A stretch of DNA of 64,000 bases from Hawksworthiomyces lignivorus (GCA_002917075.1 NTMA01000030.1:62001-126000); one strand, 5' to 3'; positions 22,198 through 33,271 are shown, counted from the first letter of the stretch. The notes: a model not told the origin generated them from the sequence alone. A program made the numbers and translations.

Positions 22198-23995
22198 CGT
22201 CCCTATAATTGCTCTCTTAAGTGTTGTCGGAAGCTTTGCCTACGACTGCGACTGTCTGGCTTGGACAATGAAAGGGAAGCACTCTGCAAAAAGCAGCGAG
22301 ACGAAGCAACTCCGCCATCGCTTCTTTATTACCTGATTTATATGAGGCTATGGACTTGGCTCTTGTTTCCAGCGTTATAACTATCTCGGATGAAAACCGG
22401 TTCCACTTCCAATCATGGCTAAGTTTGTCATGTGCCAAGAGATAAGGGTTCACAACAAGCAGGGTAGATAGATAAGCCAAGAGGTGAAGACGAGCTCGTC
22501 ATTGTGTCGGCGTTGTCCTAGATTTCCAGCATAGAGTAAATGAGAGGTCCCATTCTCATGTGCAACATCATGTTGCAGAGCACCTTGTGGGTTGATTTTG
22601 ATCCTTCATGAAAGTATTCCTAAAACGCCACTGGACCAATTCTCTCGTGTATGTCGGACAAGATGGGGGTGAGTACTTATACTGCTTATTACAATGTTCA
22701 TCGGCCCCAGCACACATATTGCATCTATGGTATAGCAATTCGTTTAAAGAAACTAGTGGCCCTTGTAGGGCAACAGTTTTCCGTCTTATCAGCCTGAACA
22801 TTACGAAAAGGTGACAAATGACGAATGTGAGTCGCATTTGCTTAACTACCAACAGAAACTTGTGCAGATACTCTTTCGCTCGGATAGATTAGCTTATTCG
22901 GGTTAGTCTGTCGATACCGCTGCCATGGCGGATAGGTTCGCCTCAAGCTCGGCATCTCTTGGACCACTTATTGATTGAAACACTGCCCCGGACGGCCAAA
23001 TCTACAACGAACTTCATAAATTGCATGCTGACCAGCCAGATCCTTTCTGATGCACAAATATCCTTGCAGCAGATATGGGTATAAGGCTTAGTCCTGAAGA
23101 GGCCCTTTGTACTGGTCATATATCGACCAAGTTGTGTCGCCCGAGGTCTCCAATATGCCGAACCTCCGTGCACTACGGAGCACCGAGTAACAATTGAAAT
23201 GCAGCTTTTTTGACAGCCCCTGCAGCGGTTGCGGTGGACCTTGTCATTGAAATCCTTAAGGAAGCTTCCCGAAGTATCAGCGCTTCTCTTACGTAGCATT
23301 GTATTGCATTAGCACAATGTCTGCATTGCTAATTTCTATTCCCAGGGACTGAGCCTTTGGTGCACACTTCTACCGACGTAGTAGCCTCTAGATGTTTCTT
23401 AAGACCACGAGACAGTCTCTTTAAGACGCATTGGGGAAAAAAGTATGTAAAAGTGTGTAATTGTCCTCAGTAATGCAATCGAAGTTCTCTTCAGGTCCAA
23501 TAAAGCACGGATCTTTACTTTGTATGACACATGAACCCCGCGCGCCCGACGCGTAGTTCTGCGGAGTAATTATGCTGCGCTTTTTGTAGTGCATCCCAAA
23601 AATGTCTGTACGCCCTGTAAATGTCGGTTCTTCCGGATATGGCCGATTACCCCATATTCGTAAGTGGATTTAGGGCGATTTTAGTGGTTACATCGTATCT
23701 CCTTGACTGTTATCTAATGCCTAGATCGCCGTACTCGTTTTGGCGTTATTGGTCGCAAGAGGGGATGATCACATTAGCCAGTTTTACATTGGAGGACACC
23801 AGCTCAAGATCTCTATAGTGAGTTACATTCCCACGCTCTCTCAGAATGTCATCGAAGTCGGTGCCTAATTGAAGCATCTTCATCTTCGACATGAGCAGAT
23901 TGCACTCCGATTGCCTGTGTCTTTCCAGAATGATTGTCTGGGGGCTCGGATGCCCGACAGTCGCCAAACTCGCCGTCTGATCCTATTAACATTCA
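22198..23995. other. Shared divergent intergenic region, ammonium transporter / Zn2Cys6 regulator
   Basis: No gene is supported in these 1.8 kb. The GATA cluster lies at its left end. A 118-codon minus-strand frame at 22943-23299 has no recognisable domain and is not called. Confidence 0.4.
22436..22480. promoter_or_regulatory. Cluster of GATA boxes upstream of the ammonium transporter
   Basis: Two GATAAG cores (22441-22446 and 22471-22476) and an overlapping AGATAG just before the second lie about 245-280 bp upstream of the start codon. They match HGATAR, the site of AreA/Nit2-type nitrogen regulators, which control ammonium transporter genes in fungi. Confidence 0.5.
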
Positions 23996-26127
23996 ATGGT
24001 GCAACCAAAGAGTCCGACCTCTTCACGCAGGGCTGGTCTCCCTGGTCGTTCAAAGGGCGGATGCCTCACATGCAAAGCTAGACATGTACGTCCCTTTGCC
24101 GGTGATAAATAATGTTATCATCAACGGGAAATGGAGTGCGGTAGAGGCTGACCTGATCGTGAATGCAGCTGAAATGTGATGAGACGCGCCCCGCGTGCCT
24201 GAGATGCTCGCAGAAGGGACTGCAGTGTGGAGGCTACCAGCAAGGTGTGCGATGGTCCTTCAAACACCAGCCGAATCTTGCGTCCCAGACGTTCCAAGCA
24301 ACCGAATTTTCTCCTCCACCTACCGCTGCCTCTCCAGAGGCTTCTAGTAAGATAAAAGTTGAGCCAAATTTGGCCAGTGCCAAGGCTCGTCGCAATTCTG
24401 CGAGTGCTTCGTTGGCAGCATCGCCGCAAAATGGAAGCTCTGCAAGCGAGACAATATTTCGGCCTTCGCCAGGGCCTTCGAAAGCAGGGCCGAGCCACAA
24501 TCATGTTTTCGAACCAGAACAAGAGACCGTGCCGCTTGGCAGCCCAGCACCGCTAGGAATTACTAGGCCTGTATTGGCAGCCAACGGCGGGGTCGCGACT
24601 TTGACCATACACCGTGGACTTCTCGATAAGTCGTCTGCCTTTATTATTAACTGGTTTGAGAATGTGTGCCCGGCGTGGTCCGGATATGATTCCAGTGCCA
24701 ATCCTCTCCGCAAAATCGCCGTGGATATTTGGAGCAGCTCCATCACTGTGTGCAGCTCGCTTGAGAGCATGTCTGCGGCATTCATGGCCTCGCGCAATCC
24801 CAGCATGAGGCAGTCGGCACTGCATCTGATGAAACGTGCAACGGATTACATGCAGATGGAGCTGCAGATTGTAAAAAGTCAACCATTTCCACAAGCCATC
24901 CCCACGGGCCTTTTGTTTTCCTTGTTTGGTCTGGGCACGACCATTTGCTGGGTGGATTCTCGAGGACTTGGTCTGCCCTTTTTTAGAGAAGCGAAGCAAC
25001 TGCTCAACAGCTTCAACCAACAGCAGCTTGCGCTGCCCGAAACTGTCGATGCCGAGATGCTTGAATTCTTCAACAAATGTATGACCTACTGCAACATGCT
25101 GCTAGCTGTCGTGCACGATGAAGAAAACAGCAACAACGAGCAGCTGATCATTGTGGAGACTTTTGATCCTCCGGTCGTACCTGGAGATTGGTCCGCTTCT
25201 GGAAAATCGCGCGAGCAGCCAGAGGAGCACCTGCATCCGTGGACCGGCGTTTCGTCGTCGACATCCCACCTCTTCACGGAGACGGTGTGGCTGTGTCGAA
25301 AGTTCCGCCACTTTTCCAACATGAGCGCGAGCAAGGAATCGTTCTTCTCTATGCCATTTCTGCATCTGCGAGCAGAACGCATCGAAGAGCAGCTGCTAGA
25401 GGTGGAGATATCTCCCGATGGTGGATTTGGCGACACAGGGGACTCAATGACCCCGCCATCTCATCTTGCTCTGATAGCAGAGGCATATCGGCTCTCATCG
25501 CTGCTGGTCCTGTACCAGACGTTTCCCAGCCTGGGGCTTCTCCGCCTCCCAGGCCGATCTCTAGCGATGGATGACTGCACGGCGCTCTGGCAAGAATGGA
25601 TCACGCCTCTGAGCTTGCATCTTCTCAAGGTTTTGGAACGCATCCCGCCTACCTCGGGCAGCCGCGTTATCCAGCCGCTACTATACATCTGTGCCGGCAC
25701 GGGGCTCCGACTGCCAGTTCAGTGGCCGGAAGAGACACAGCTAAATCCTGGAATCTCTTTTGGAGCAGGCTTGTCCTTGTTAGATGAGGATATTGATCTC
25801 CAGGAGAACATACAAACTCGAAGCCCGGACATCCTGTCTTCGTACATCAACAGCTTGATGGAGGACAGCAGTGATCCCGTTCGCTCCTTTTCTCCGGGTC
25901 CCTATACAACAGCGGCGGAAATGTCTCTAGACGTGGACAGCGGCCGTCGTTTTGTCATGCAGCGTTTAAATATACTTGAAAGCAGCCTTCCGCCAACACC
26001 AGTTGCTGTAGCAAAAGAACTAGTGTCTACTGTTTGGAGAACTTATGATATTAATCCTCCCGGCTCGGCGTTTGTGCATTGGATTGACATTATGGAAGCG
26101 AACGACTTGCGGTCTATGTTTGGTTAG
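23996..26127 (+). CDS. Zn2Cys6 transcription factor with fungal-specific regulatory domain
   Basis: A nuclear DNA-binding regulator of 682 residues from two exons, 23996-24085 and 24169-26127. The intron falls inside the zinc cluster: exon 1 provides C23 and C26 and exon 2 the remaining ligands C33, C40, C43 and C50, with spacing C-x2-C-x6-C-x6-C-x2-C-x6-C. The unspliced second exon alone would lack half of the cluster, so the two-exon model is well supported. A Ser/Ala/Pro-rich linker spans about 60-150, and residues from about 160 onward resemble the Fungal_trans_2 type of activator domain (helical, WSSSITVCSSLESMSAAFMA region). It lies between the ammonium transporter and the cupin/DUF3445 pair, so it may control either group; that is inference. 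Confidence 0.9.
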
Positions 26128-26405
26128 GGTCTTTTCAGGTGTCTGGAAGATTTACTGGAGTATTCCGTTTCGACTTTTATGCTTATTGCGTATGAACAGC
26201 AAGAAAAAAAAAATCGATTTTGAGCTCGCACAAGGTTACCAGCGGCCTCAAACAGACAAATGTCTGTCTTATTATAAATTGCGATATAATTCTGGCTATG
26301 TGCAGACATCAAAGTTACCGTTATGTTTGAGAACTAGAGGTCTATTTTGCTTTATTGCTATTTATTTTGAAATACACTGCTTAGTTTTTTAACCAACCCA
26401 ATATC

Positions 26406-26759
26406 TTAAAATGCACTCTTCTTCCGCTGGCCGCAGTAAAATGCCAGACCGTAGTCGGTTGTAGTGAAGGTAATGGTTGCGCCCTTGGGGAAGAAGAAGA
26501 CATCGCCTGGCTTTGCCTCGGTTTTCTGACCTGTGGCATCCGAAATAGTGTAGTTGCCTTCCAGGATGATCTTCATCTCGTCGTAAGTGTAGGTATAAAC
26601 CAAGGCCTCACCCTTCTTTAGGCGGAAAAGACCACAGGAGATCGGCTTCTCAGGGTCGCGCTCTTCGCTGCTGAAGACGTCGCCAAGGTATGCATTGTCA
26701 CCAGCAAGAAGAGGAATGTCCATCTTCTGCTGGGCCTGCGAGAAGTATTGGAAAGCCAT
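26406..26759 (-). CDS. Small cupin protein, EutQ-like
   Basis: A single-exon, 117-residue protein with one cupin (beta-barrel) fold. The stretch with YTYDEMKIILEGNYTISD and then AKPGDVFFFPKGATITFTT matches the two cupin motifs, with the PGDVFFFPKG turn highly typical. Closest by pattern are EutQ-like/DUF861 cupins, which bacteria encode beside ethanolamine-utilisation genes and fungi often encode beside amine or nitrogen catabolism genes. The classical metal-binding histidines of motif 1 are absent (acidic and Tyr residues instead), as is usual in EutQ. A TATA-like run lies at 26910-26921, about 150 bp upstream. Catalytic activity is unproven. Confidence 0.85.
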   Translation of the reverse strand: MAFQYFSQAQQKMDIPLLAGDNAYLGDVFSSEERDPEKPISCGLFRLKKGEALVYTYTYDEMKIILEGNYTISDATGQKTEAKPGDVFFFPKGATITFTTTDYGLAFYCGQRKKSAF

Positions 26760-27609
26760 GGCGGATATATTCCAACTTTTGTTGTAGTAGGTAGGAGGAG
26801 TTGGTTGTAGGAAAGTATAGTTGTTTATTGTTATGAATATATCGAGATTGTAGGAAAACGAGAGCTGCTTTTAGACAATGGCCTCCCTTGTTGGCCGCTC
26901 CTCATGCTGATATATATATAAGAAATAAGCTTAACTAGTGTCGCTAGGTGTAGACTAAAGATGCCTATAGTTCTTCATCAGTAGCTACGAGCATGACGAA
27001 AACCTTCAGCACTGTCATTCTTCTGACATGAGCAGGTCTCGGCAGCTAAACTGATAGGCTTGCATTGCTTCATCGCGTAATCGCCGCCTATATTATGTTG
27101 AGAGCCGAAAATAGCGATAGGCTGAAATTTCCTAATCCGTCTAGCCCTCCCGGCACCCATTCGAGAAATGGGGCGGTTCCGGCGTTTGGTTTCCTGCTAG
27201 CGGTTTCCTGCTAGCCTCTGCCGACAACTTTCCTGGTCATATCCAATGTGTTCGAACAGCGAGTCCTCTGCGTATGGCCTGAGAATGAAGAGAAAGTATT
27301 GCAATATTGTTGCAACGATCGCTAATACGCCACGACGGAAGCGTGCGTAGTCTACGCAGATTTTACTTCGATCGACGTATAAACATGTCGGCACAGTAGC
27401 CTGAGTCGAGATTTGAAGTTGTGCTCAAGTTGTATGGATTTTTCCATGTTTCTCTGCACGAAACCCAATCTCGACAGAAGCATGCAATCTCTCATTTCTT
27501 GACTTGGTTTCTGATTGTCCTATTGCGCCCTTTTTATCTAACAATTTCAGGTTTCTTGTCTCTTCGATTTATTAAGACTCCAAATACCACTAGCCGCTCA
27601 TACGACAAG
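26760..27609. other. Divergent intergenic region, cupin / DUF3445 gene
   Basis: The 850 bp between the divergent cupin and DUF3445 genes could hold shared regulatory sites. A 14-bp tandem duplication (GGTTTCCTGCTAGC twice) occupies 27188-27215. A TA repeat at 26910-26921 is the likely cupin TATA region. No gene is seen. Confidence 0.4.
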
Positions 27610-28833
27610 ATGGCGGCCAATTTCTTTCTTTCGCAACCAGTTTTGGGTGTCTGTGGGTTGGTCGTCCTATTTTTAATTGTACTCTATCGCACAGTCGCAG
27701 CACCTCTGTTCCGGAAAACATATCATACGAACTCCGTCAACGACTCATCGAAGCTTGAAAAGACTGCGAGCACTAAGGATACAACTTCGCCGCCAGAAGA
27801 ACCTTATGTGTATCCCGTACCTAAGTCGTACCCCGGTTGGTCTATTGAAAACACAAAGCCGTTGCCATATCGCGCGTTTCGCTATGGGCCAAAATACCAT
27901 GTTACGATGGGACTGCGCACCGCGCAGCCAGAGGAGTGGATAGAGCTTGACAATCACTATCCGAAGTATCACAAGTCCAAGGCTGAACGTATCGAGGAGC
28001 GTCGTGATAAGTGCATACATACCGACCCTACGGCCTACAATGCTGCGTTGGAACTTGTCGATGAGCTGGTCAAATATCTGCCGGCACGCTACCCCACCCT
28101 CTTTCGTCGAACCGCCGTGGGTATCGATAATATTTGGTCTGGCGAATCATTCAATGTAGTTGAGAGACCACTGCGTGAAGACCCAATGGCCATTGCTGCG
28201 CGCCTCGTCCAAGACGATCTCGCACTCATGCTGGAAGGCGATGATGGACGGTATTATCTTAAAGCAGGTGCTATCCTGCTGGCCGGTTTTTGGCGGCTCT
28301 CAGACAAGCTCGGAATGCCGCTGGAGGATATCCACACGTCTGGCAACGTTCCGCAGTACAAAGAGAAACTTCACAAAGGAATGTCCAATTTCTTCCGGCG
28401 CCTCAAGAGCGATCAGATATATTGCCGAAACAATTACTTTATCCAGGTCGACGACAACTTGGGCTGGAGCTGGAGCATTGGTGACGAGGACAGCGCCGAA
28501 GTCAGTTGGAGCACTGCTGAAAAGAACCGGGCTATCGAGAATCACTGGTTTCGCTCCGAGCGCCAGTCTCTGCGTCGGCTACCCAAGTCGAGGGCCGTTG
28601 TCTTCACTGTCCGGACCTATTTCCATCCCGTGACAGAATTAGCACAGGAAGACTATATCCCAGGACGACTAGCGAGTGCGGTGCGCAGCTGGGGTGACGA
28701 TGTTTCTACCTACAAAGGCAGAGAGAAGTATGGCAAGGTACTTTTAGAGTATCTTGACCAAGAGCACCAGAAGCAACTAGACAGGGGCTTAGACTTGTCT
28801 AAAGAAGATGAAGTGCACTCTTATCCATGGTAG
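27610..28833 (+). CDS. DUF3445 (HODM alpha-subunit-like) protein with N-terminal membrane anchor
   Basis: An intronless protein of 407 residues from the ATG at 27610, which has a good AAGATGG context. The same frame continues upstream to 27421, but that extension starts at a non-ATG codon. Residues 8-31 form one hydrophobic helix, followed by a polar linker. From about 75 onward it matches DUF3445: PYRAFRYGPKYHVTMGLR, then WIELDNHYPKYHKSKAERIEER, and later the block with VPQYKEKL, FFRRLKS and RNNYFIQ. Bacterial members include the alpha subunit of a haem-dependent oxidative N-demethylase acting on dimethylamine through a PAS-like fold. Fungal members are usually uncharacterised. The anchor suggests attachment to an internal or plasma membrane. 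It sits beside a EutQ-like cupin and near an ammonium transporter, which fits amine use, but the substrate is unknown. Confidence 0.85.
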   Translation: MAANFFLSQPVLGVCGLVVLFLIVLYRTVAAPLFRKTYHTNSVNDSSKLEKTASTKDTTSPPEEPYVYPVPKSYPGWSIENTKPLPYRAFRYGPKYHVTMGLRTAQPEEWIELDNHYPKYHKSKAERIEERRDKCIHTDPTAYNAALELVDELVKYLPARYPTLFRRTAVGIDNIWSGESFNVVERPLREDPMAIAARLVQDDLALMLEGDDGRYYLKAGAILLAGFWRLSDKLGMPLEDIHTSGNVPQYKEKLHKGMSNFFRRLKSDQIYCRNNYFIQVDDNLGWSWSIGDEDSAEVSWSTAEKNRAIENHWFRSERQSLRRLPKSRAVVFTVRTYFHPVTELAQEDYIPGRLASAVRSWGDDVSTYKGREKYGKVLLEYLDQEHQKQLDRGLDLSKEDEVHSYPW

Positions 28834-29377
28834 AATATCAATTTACTTTGGATGCACAAAAACCTGCATTATCAGGCAGCGCATGCATGCATCGGAGGTC
28901 TTATAATATAGTTTTGTGTCTATGAATATCTTGGCTCCTCAGTCCACCAGTTTGACTAAAATTTATTCAATTATACCCTAGTCTGTTATATCATTAGCTG
29001 CCATGTTTATGTCACTCTGGAGAGAGCAGCAGGGTGTTGCAGTGTATCAACTACATCTGTGGCTTTTGTAAATTCTCAAACTGATGTGGGGTTGTACTTT
29101 GGGAATCTTAAGATTCAAATTTGTGTAAATTTGCGAATATCTATGGAGTTTCTTATTGTGACCATATATGAAATTTGAAAACACCTAGCGGTTTGAGCCT
29201 GCCGATGCTAGAAGTAAGCTGTTCCTTAGCCGCAAATGAAGCAATGGAAACAGACGCTTCTCAGAGGTCAAGTCCTAGCGGCGCCTTCAACTGCATTGTG
29301 TCAATGACAAAAAATTTCCCCAACTGAGCTCCCAGATCCAATCGAAAGCTCAAGGTAAATTCCTGCATTAAATTACA
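28834..29377. other. Intergenic, AT-rich
   Basis: A convergent 3' region between the DUF3445 and C2H2 zinc-finger genes. Nothing beyond AT-rich untranslated-type sequence is seen. Confidence 0.4.
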
Positions 29378-30239
29378 TCAACGCTGTTTCATAGTCTGAA
29401 TAAGCTTGTCAGCATCAAATGACCCGTGCTTGTTTAAGATATGTCGCTTGACGCCCTCATATCGAGGGTAATATTTTCCACAGCGGTCCACTGGGCACAA
29501 GATTCGCCGTTCATGACGGTCTCGGTGGTGTCTTTTAAGTCGCCCTCTATCCTTAAACTTCTTCTCACAATGGAAGCACTGCAAAGACTTATGATATTTT
29601 ACGTGAACCCTATTATAACTTAGTTGGAATTTGCAGCGACAGTGTTGATACATTGATGTAAACTTACTTGAACTGCTGCTGGATGTCAGGAGTTTCCGAG
29701 CATATGTCACATTCAATCTGGTTGTCGGCGTTTATAGATGAAGTTTGCTCTACCGGTAGAAGGCTGGAAGCATTCTCACAGATGTCATGATCGACAGACA
29801 ATTCTCCACCGAAATGGAAGTCGGGTATTGAAAAATTGGTTAGAGCTGTTGAGGAGATTTCCTCAGCATTGTATTGTTCTCCGTACTGACAGAAGCCTTG
29901 AGAGTCGAAATCGGGACTCGGCGAATTTCCAACGTTGCCAACTGTGTCAAATGAGTCACTTTCAACGTTTTCATGATCAATCGACAAAACCAGATCATCA
30001 ATGAATATTGATGGAGAGTCTGAGTTGTGATGTCCGCCCCTGGGTACGATTTGAGAAAGAAGTTCTTGAAATTCTTCGTTCTGATCTTGGTTGGGAAACG
30101 CAACACCTTCTTCTTGGCTAAGTGAGAATGAAAAAGCTGAAGGATCGCAGTGAACTGAATTACCACAGTCGCAATTTTCGTTTAGGTTATCCTGGAAACA
30201 AAATGGGAATTCGCAAGGCAGTGCCGGAGAATTGTTGGC
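29378..30239 (-). CDS. C2H2 zinc-finger protein, 5' end unresolved
   Basis: The supported exons on the minus strand are 30239-29668 and 29609-29378, joined by a short intron with a CTAAG branch-like site. They give about 267 residues. The N-terminal 170 are acidic and Ser/Asp/Asn-rich, as in an activation region. The C-terminal 85 carry C2H2-type fingers: CDIC...HVKYH split by the intron, CFHCEKKFKDRGRLKRHHRDRH, then a variant finger CPVDRCGKYYPRYEGVKRHILNKH. The open frame contains no methionine at all before the fingers and is closed upstream by a TAG at 30242-30240, so a further 5' exon must exist or the gene is truncated. The upstream border coincides with the LTR-like sequence. DNA-binding regulator is the likely role; target unknown. 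Confidence 0.7.
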
Positions 30240-30489
30240 CTATCTCCTGCTAGGAAACAGGAGACCAGCCCCTGAAGAGAAGTAATAAAGGGTTAATGAG
30301 AGTAAAGGCGTTGCCCTAATTAATGATAAAAAGAAAAGAATGAAATGGAGGAACCAGAGTGTCTGATAGACGAGGCCCTGAGAAGAGAAAGAATACAAGA
30401 AGGACTTTCTGTGCTCTCTGTCTGTTGAGTTAAATATATAACAGGACTCCTAACTTACTACTCTTTCTCTCACTCACCTCAAGGTTACA
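30233..30489. mobile_element. Possible solo LTR or LTR-like fragment
   Basis: The sequence starts TGTTGGCC and ends GGTTACA, giving TG...CA ends, and is about 257 bp long. It contains an AAATATATAAC TATA-like box near 30432 followed by a pyrimidine-rich TTACTACTCTTTCTCTCACTC stretch, a layout seen in fungal LTRs. No target-site duplication is seen (AGAAT on the left, CTGTG on the right) and no internal retrotransposon sequence adjoins it. It may equally be an ordinary promoter or intron. Confidence 0.25.
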
Positions 30490-30983
30490 CTGTGGAAACT
30501 TTTCACTAACTTGTCACTTACTTTGCAGAGATTCTATGTAATTCCATGCACACTTGATCCAATAATCACTCTAAACAATCTTCTATGTGAACGTATCACC
30601 GAGCTGGACTGTCTGTAGTCTAGGCAGAACCATTATGTCAACCAACTATATTGCGTGTAATAGACATGCAGATTCCAAATCCAGTCAGCTGTCTTTGAAA
30701 ATGTGCACAAGAAGGAAGACCACTAGTTCAGCCAACCATATGAAGAAGATAAAAGTTTGAAAGACCACAAGATGAACCAATTAAAGAATAAGGGCGGTAC
30801 TTTCAGAAATGCGCCGCTTCAGAGTCATGGAAGTGCAGCATTTTTCTTTCATGAGAAAAAGTATAAATAACTGTGAAGTGCCCCAGTTTACCTTGAAGAA
30901 ATTTTAGAACACAAATCCACACACGCGCACTCAGTTTATTTTCAGAAAAATTCATAGATTCTGTTGAGAGAGTTCGAAGCAAG
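30490..30983 (+). promoter_or_regulatory. Upstream region of the dynamin-like gene
   Basis: About 500 bp between the LTR-like stretch and the dynamin-like gene. A TATAAATA box at 30862-30869 lies some 115 bp before the start codon at 30984 and is the probable core promoter. On the minus strand it may also hold the missing first exon of the zinc-finger gene, but no candidate splices in frame. Confidence 0.5.
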
Positions 30984-33271
30984 ATGACTCAATCCAACTC
31001 CAACAGTATCAGTTTGTCCAATCCGGCGTTCTTGCAAAAGATAGACAAGCTTCGAGAACAGAATATAGGCCAGCATGTGCCTCTTCCACAGGTGCGATGA
31101 ATCATGCTCTAATAACTAACTGGTATTAGCTAATGGCATGAAGCTTGTCGTTGTGGGTGACCAAAGTTCGGGAAAATCATCACTCTTGGAAAGCTTAACA
31201 GGGATTCCTTTCCCCCGAAATATAGAGCTCTGCACACGCCATGCTACGCAGATTACTACGCGTCGCGATCAAAAAAGCAGTATCGTGATCAGAATAATTC
31301 CTGGGCCACATGCTTCAGAGGAGCATAGGAGACAACTTGAAAAACATGTGCATGAGATGCCGTCTCCCAAGGAACTTAGACTGCGTTTCTTAGACGTGTT
31401 GAAAAAAGTATGTCACTTTCAACTGCAAAAACGAGACAAAAAAGTATTAACATGTGTTCTAGGCAAACGATACCATGGGGATTCGCACAGATATGTCCTC
31501 CAAGACTGGTACTGTTTTCAGCGAGGACATACTGAAGATTGAAATAAATGGCCCACACGAGGACTACTTGACCGTCATCGATGTTCCTGGCATATTCCGT
31601 AACCACACAGAGGGAACCACAACTAAAGAGGACATAACTCTTGTCAACACCCTAGTCAGAGAATATATCAAGGACAGACGTACTATTATTCTGGCTGTTC
31701 TTCCTAGCAACGTGGATATTGCCACTCAAGAGATCATTGCACTTGCCAAAGAGTACGACAAGGCAGGTGAACGCACTCTGGGCGTACTCACAAAACCTGA
31801 TCTAGTGACAGAGCCTAGTGCAAAGCAATCAGTATGCAACTTGGTATCTGGAAAGCGCGAGGTACTGTCACTAGGATATTACATCGTTAGAAATCGCGGC
31901 GCCGACGATGGAAACATAGTTCCGCAGGCGGAACTGGAGAAAATGTTTCATGAACAGCCATGGTCATCACTGCCTGTTGAAAGGGTTGGTATAGGTGCAC
32001 TGAAGAAACAACTGGAAATACTTTTATCCCAGATTACTCGTCGGGAATTTCCCAAGCTTTACAGAGAGATCAGCGAAAAATTGGATGAATGCCAAAGAGA
32101 TCTCGACAACCTCGGGCCAGCGCGATCAAACGAATCTGACCAGCGTCGTTATTTGGGAGACATAGCCAAGAGATTTGAAACCTTCACCAGAGAAGCACTC
32201 AACGCACAATACGCTGGCCATAGATTTTTTGAGAAGCCGGAGAGGCGGTTGATTACCAACCAGGTCAATTTGGTTGACGTTTTTAAAGAGAGATTCCAGA
32301 AATGTGGGCAGCTTCGCCGATTCAAAGGCATTGAACTAATGACTCCGCCACCGGAAGCAGATGAATCTACAACTGGTATTTCGACTCCTCAGCTGGAGTT
32401 CAACGCAGACCTGCAAGACCATCTTCAGCAGTATGGTCCGATCGCGATTGATGAATATCCAGAGCTTAGCGGTATAGTCACAGAGCATGTCAAAATCGAG
32501 GAAGCACGAGACGACGTTATGAACTGGATAAAGAAGCTATACTTGCAATCAAGAGGCATGGATTTGGGTACATTCGGTCCAGACCTCATGTTAAACGCCT
32601 TTGCCGAACAATCTCGTCAATGGGAGCCGATGGTCACAGCTTATATGGGCCAAGTCATACGATTCATCCATCACTTTATGAAAGAGGCACTGCATGATGT
32701 GTGCTCTAACGAGGACATGGCAAGAGAAATATGGTCGGCCATTATGGATACTGTACTCGAGAGGTATAAGCTTGGATTGGGCCAGGCTCTGCTCTTAGTG
32801 GAGATTGAGCGAAATCATCGTCCATACACTACAAATCTCAAGTTCAACGACGAGGTACAAATCGCTCGGGGTGAACGAATTAAAGAGATGCTAAGGCCTA
32901 AATCTTGGCAAAAATCGGCGGCTTACGGTGACGAGAGATTCGTTATTAATTTGGATGATGTCCCGAAGGCGACCGCGGAGAAACTAAACGTGCAATACCT
33001 CGAGGAAGAGATCCATGACAAACTCCAGTCCTATTACCGCCTAGCAGTCCATCGGTTCGTGGATAATGTATTTCGACAGGCGGTTGACTACTGTCTTCTA
33101 AGCGGACCAGGGAGTCCTTTGGCAGTTTTCTCTCAGGGGTGGGTGATTGACTTGGAGCCTAAGAAGCTAGAGCGTATAGCTGGAGAAACAGAGTCTGTGA
33201 AAGCGCGCCGCAAGATGCTAGTCGAGAGGAAGAAGAATCTAAAAAAAGCATTGGATACGCTCAAGGAATAG
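30984..33271 (+). CDS. Dynamin-family GTPase, Mx-like
   Basis: A large GTPase of 726 residues from three exons: 30984-31091, 31144-31407 and 31463-33271. The first junction is fixed by the P-loop: splicing CAG to CTT at 31144 gives VPLPQLVVVGDQSSGKS, whereas the nearer acceptor would introduce a stop. GTPase motifs are complete: G1 GDQSSGKS at 41-48, G2 threonine T67, G3 DVPG at 164-167 and G4 TKPD at 234-237. A long helical middle/stalk region follows to about 600, and the end (FVDNVFRQAVDYCLL to the charged tail) resembles a GTPase effector domain. There is no PH domain and no proline-rich tail, so it is closer to Mx or fungal accessory dynamins than to endocytic dynamin. Many such copies exist in fungi, mostly without a known role. 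Confidence 0.92.

Noticed and set aside
22943..23299. 118-codon minus-strand frame upstream of the ammonium transporter
   Set aside because: No domain and scattered cysteines that fit no known finger or cluster spacing.
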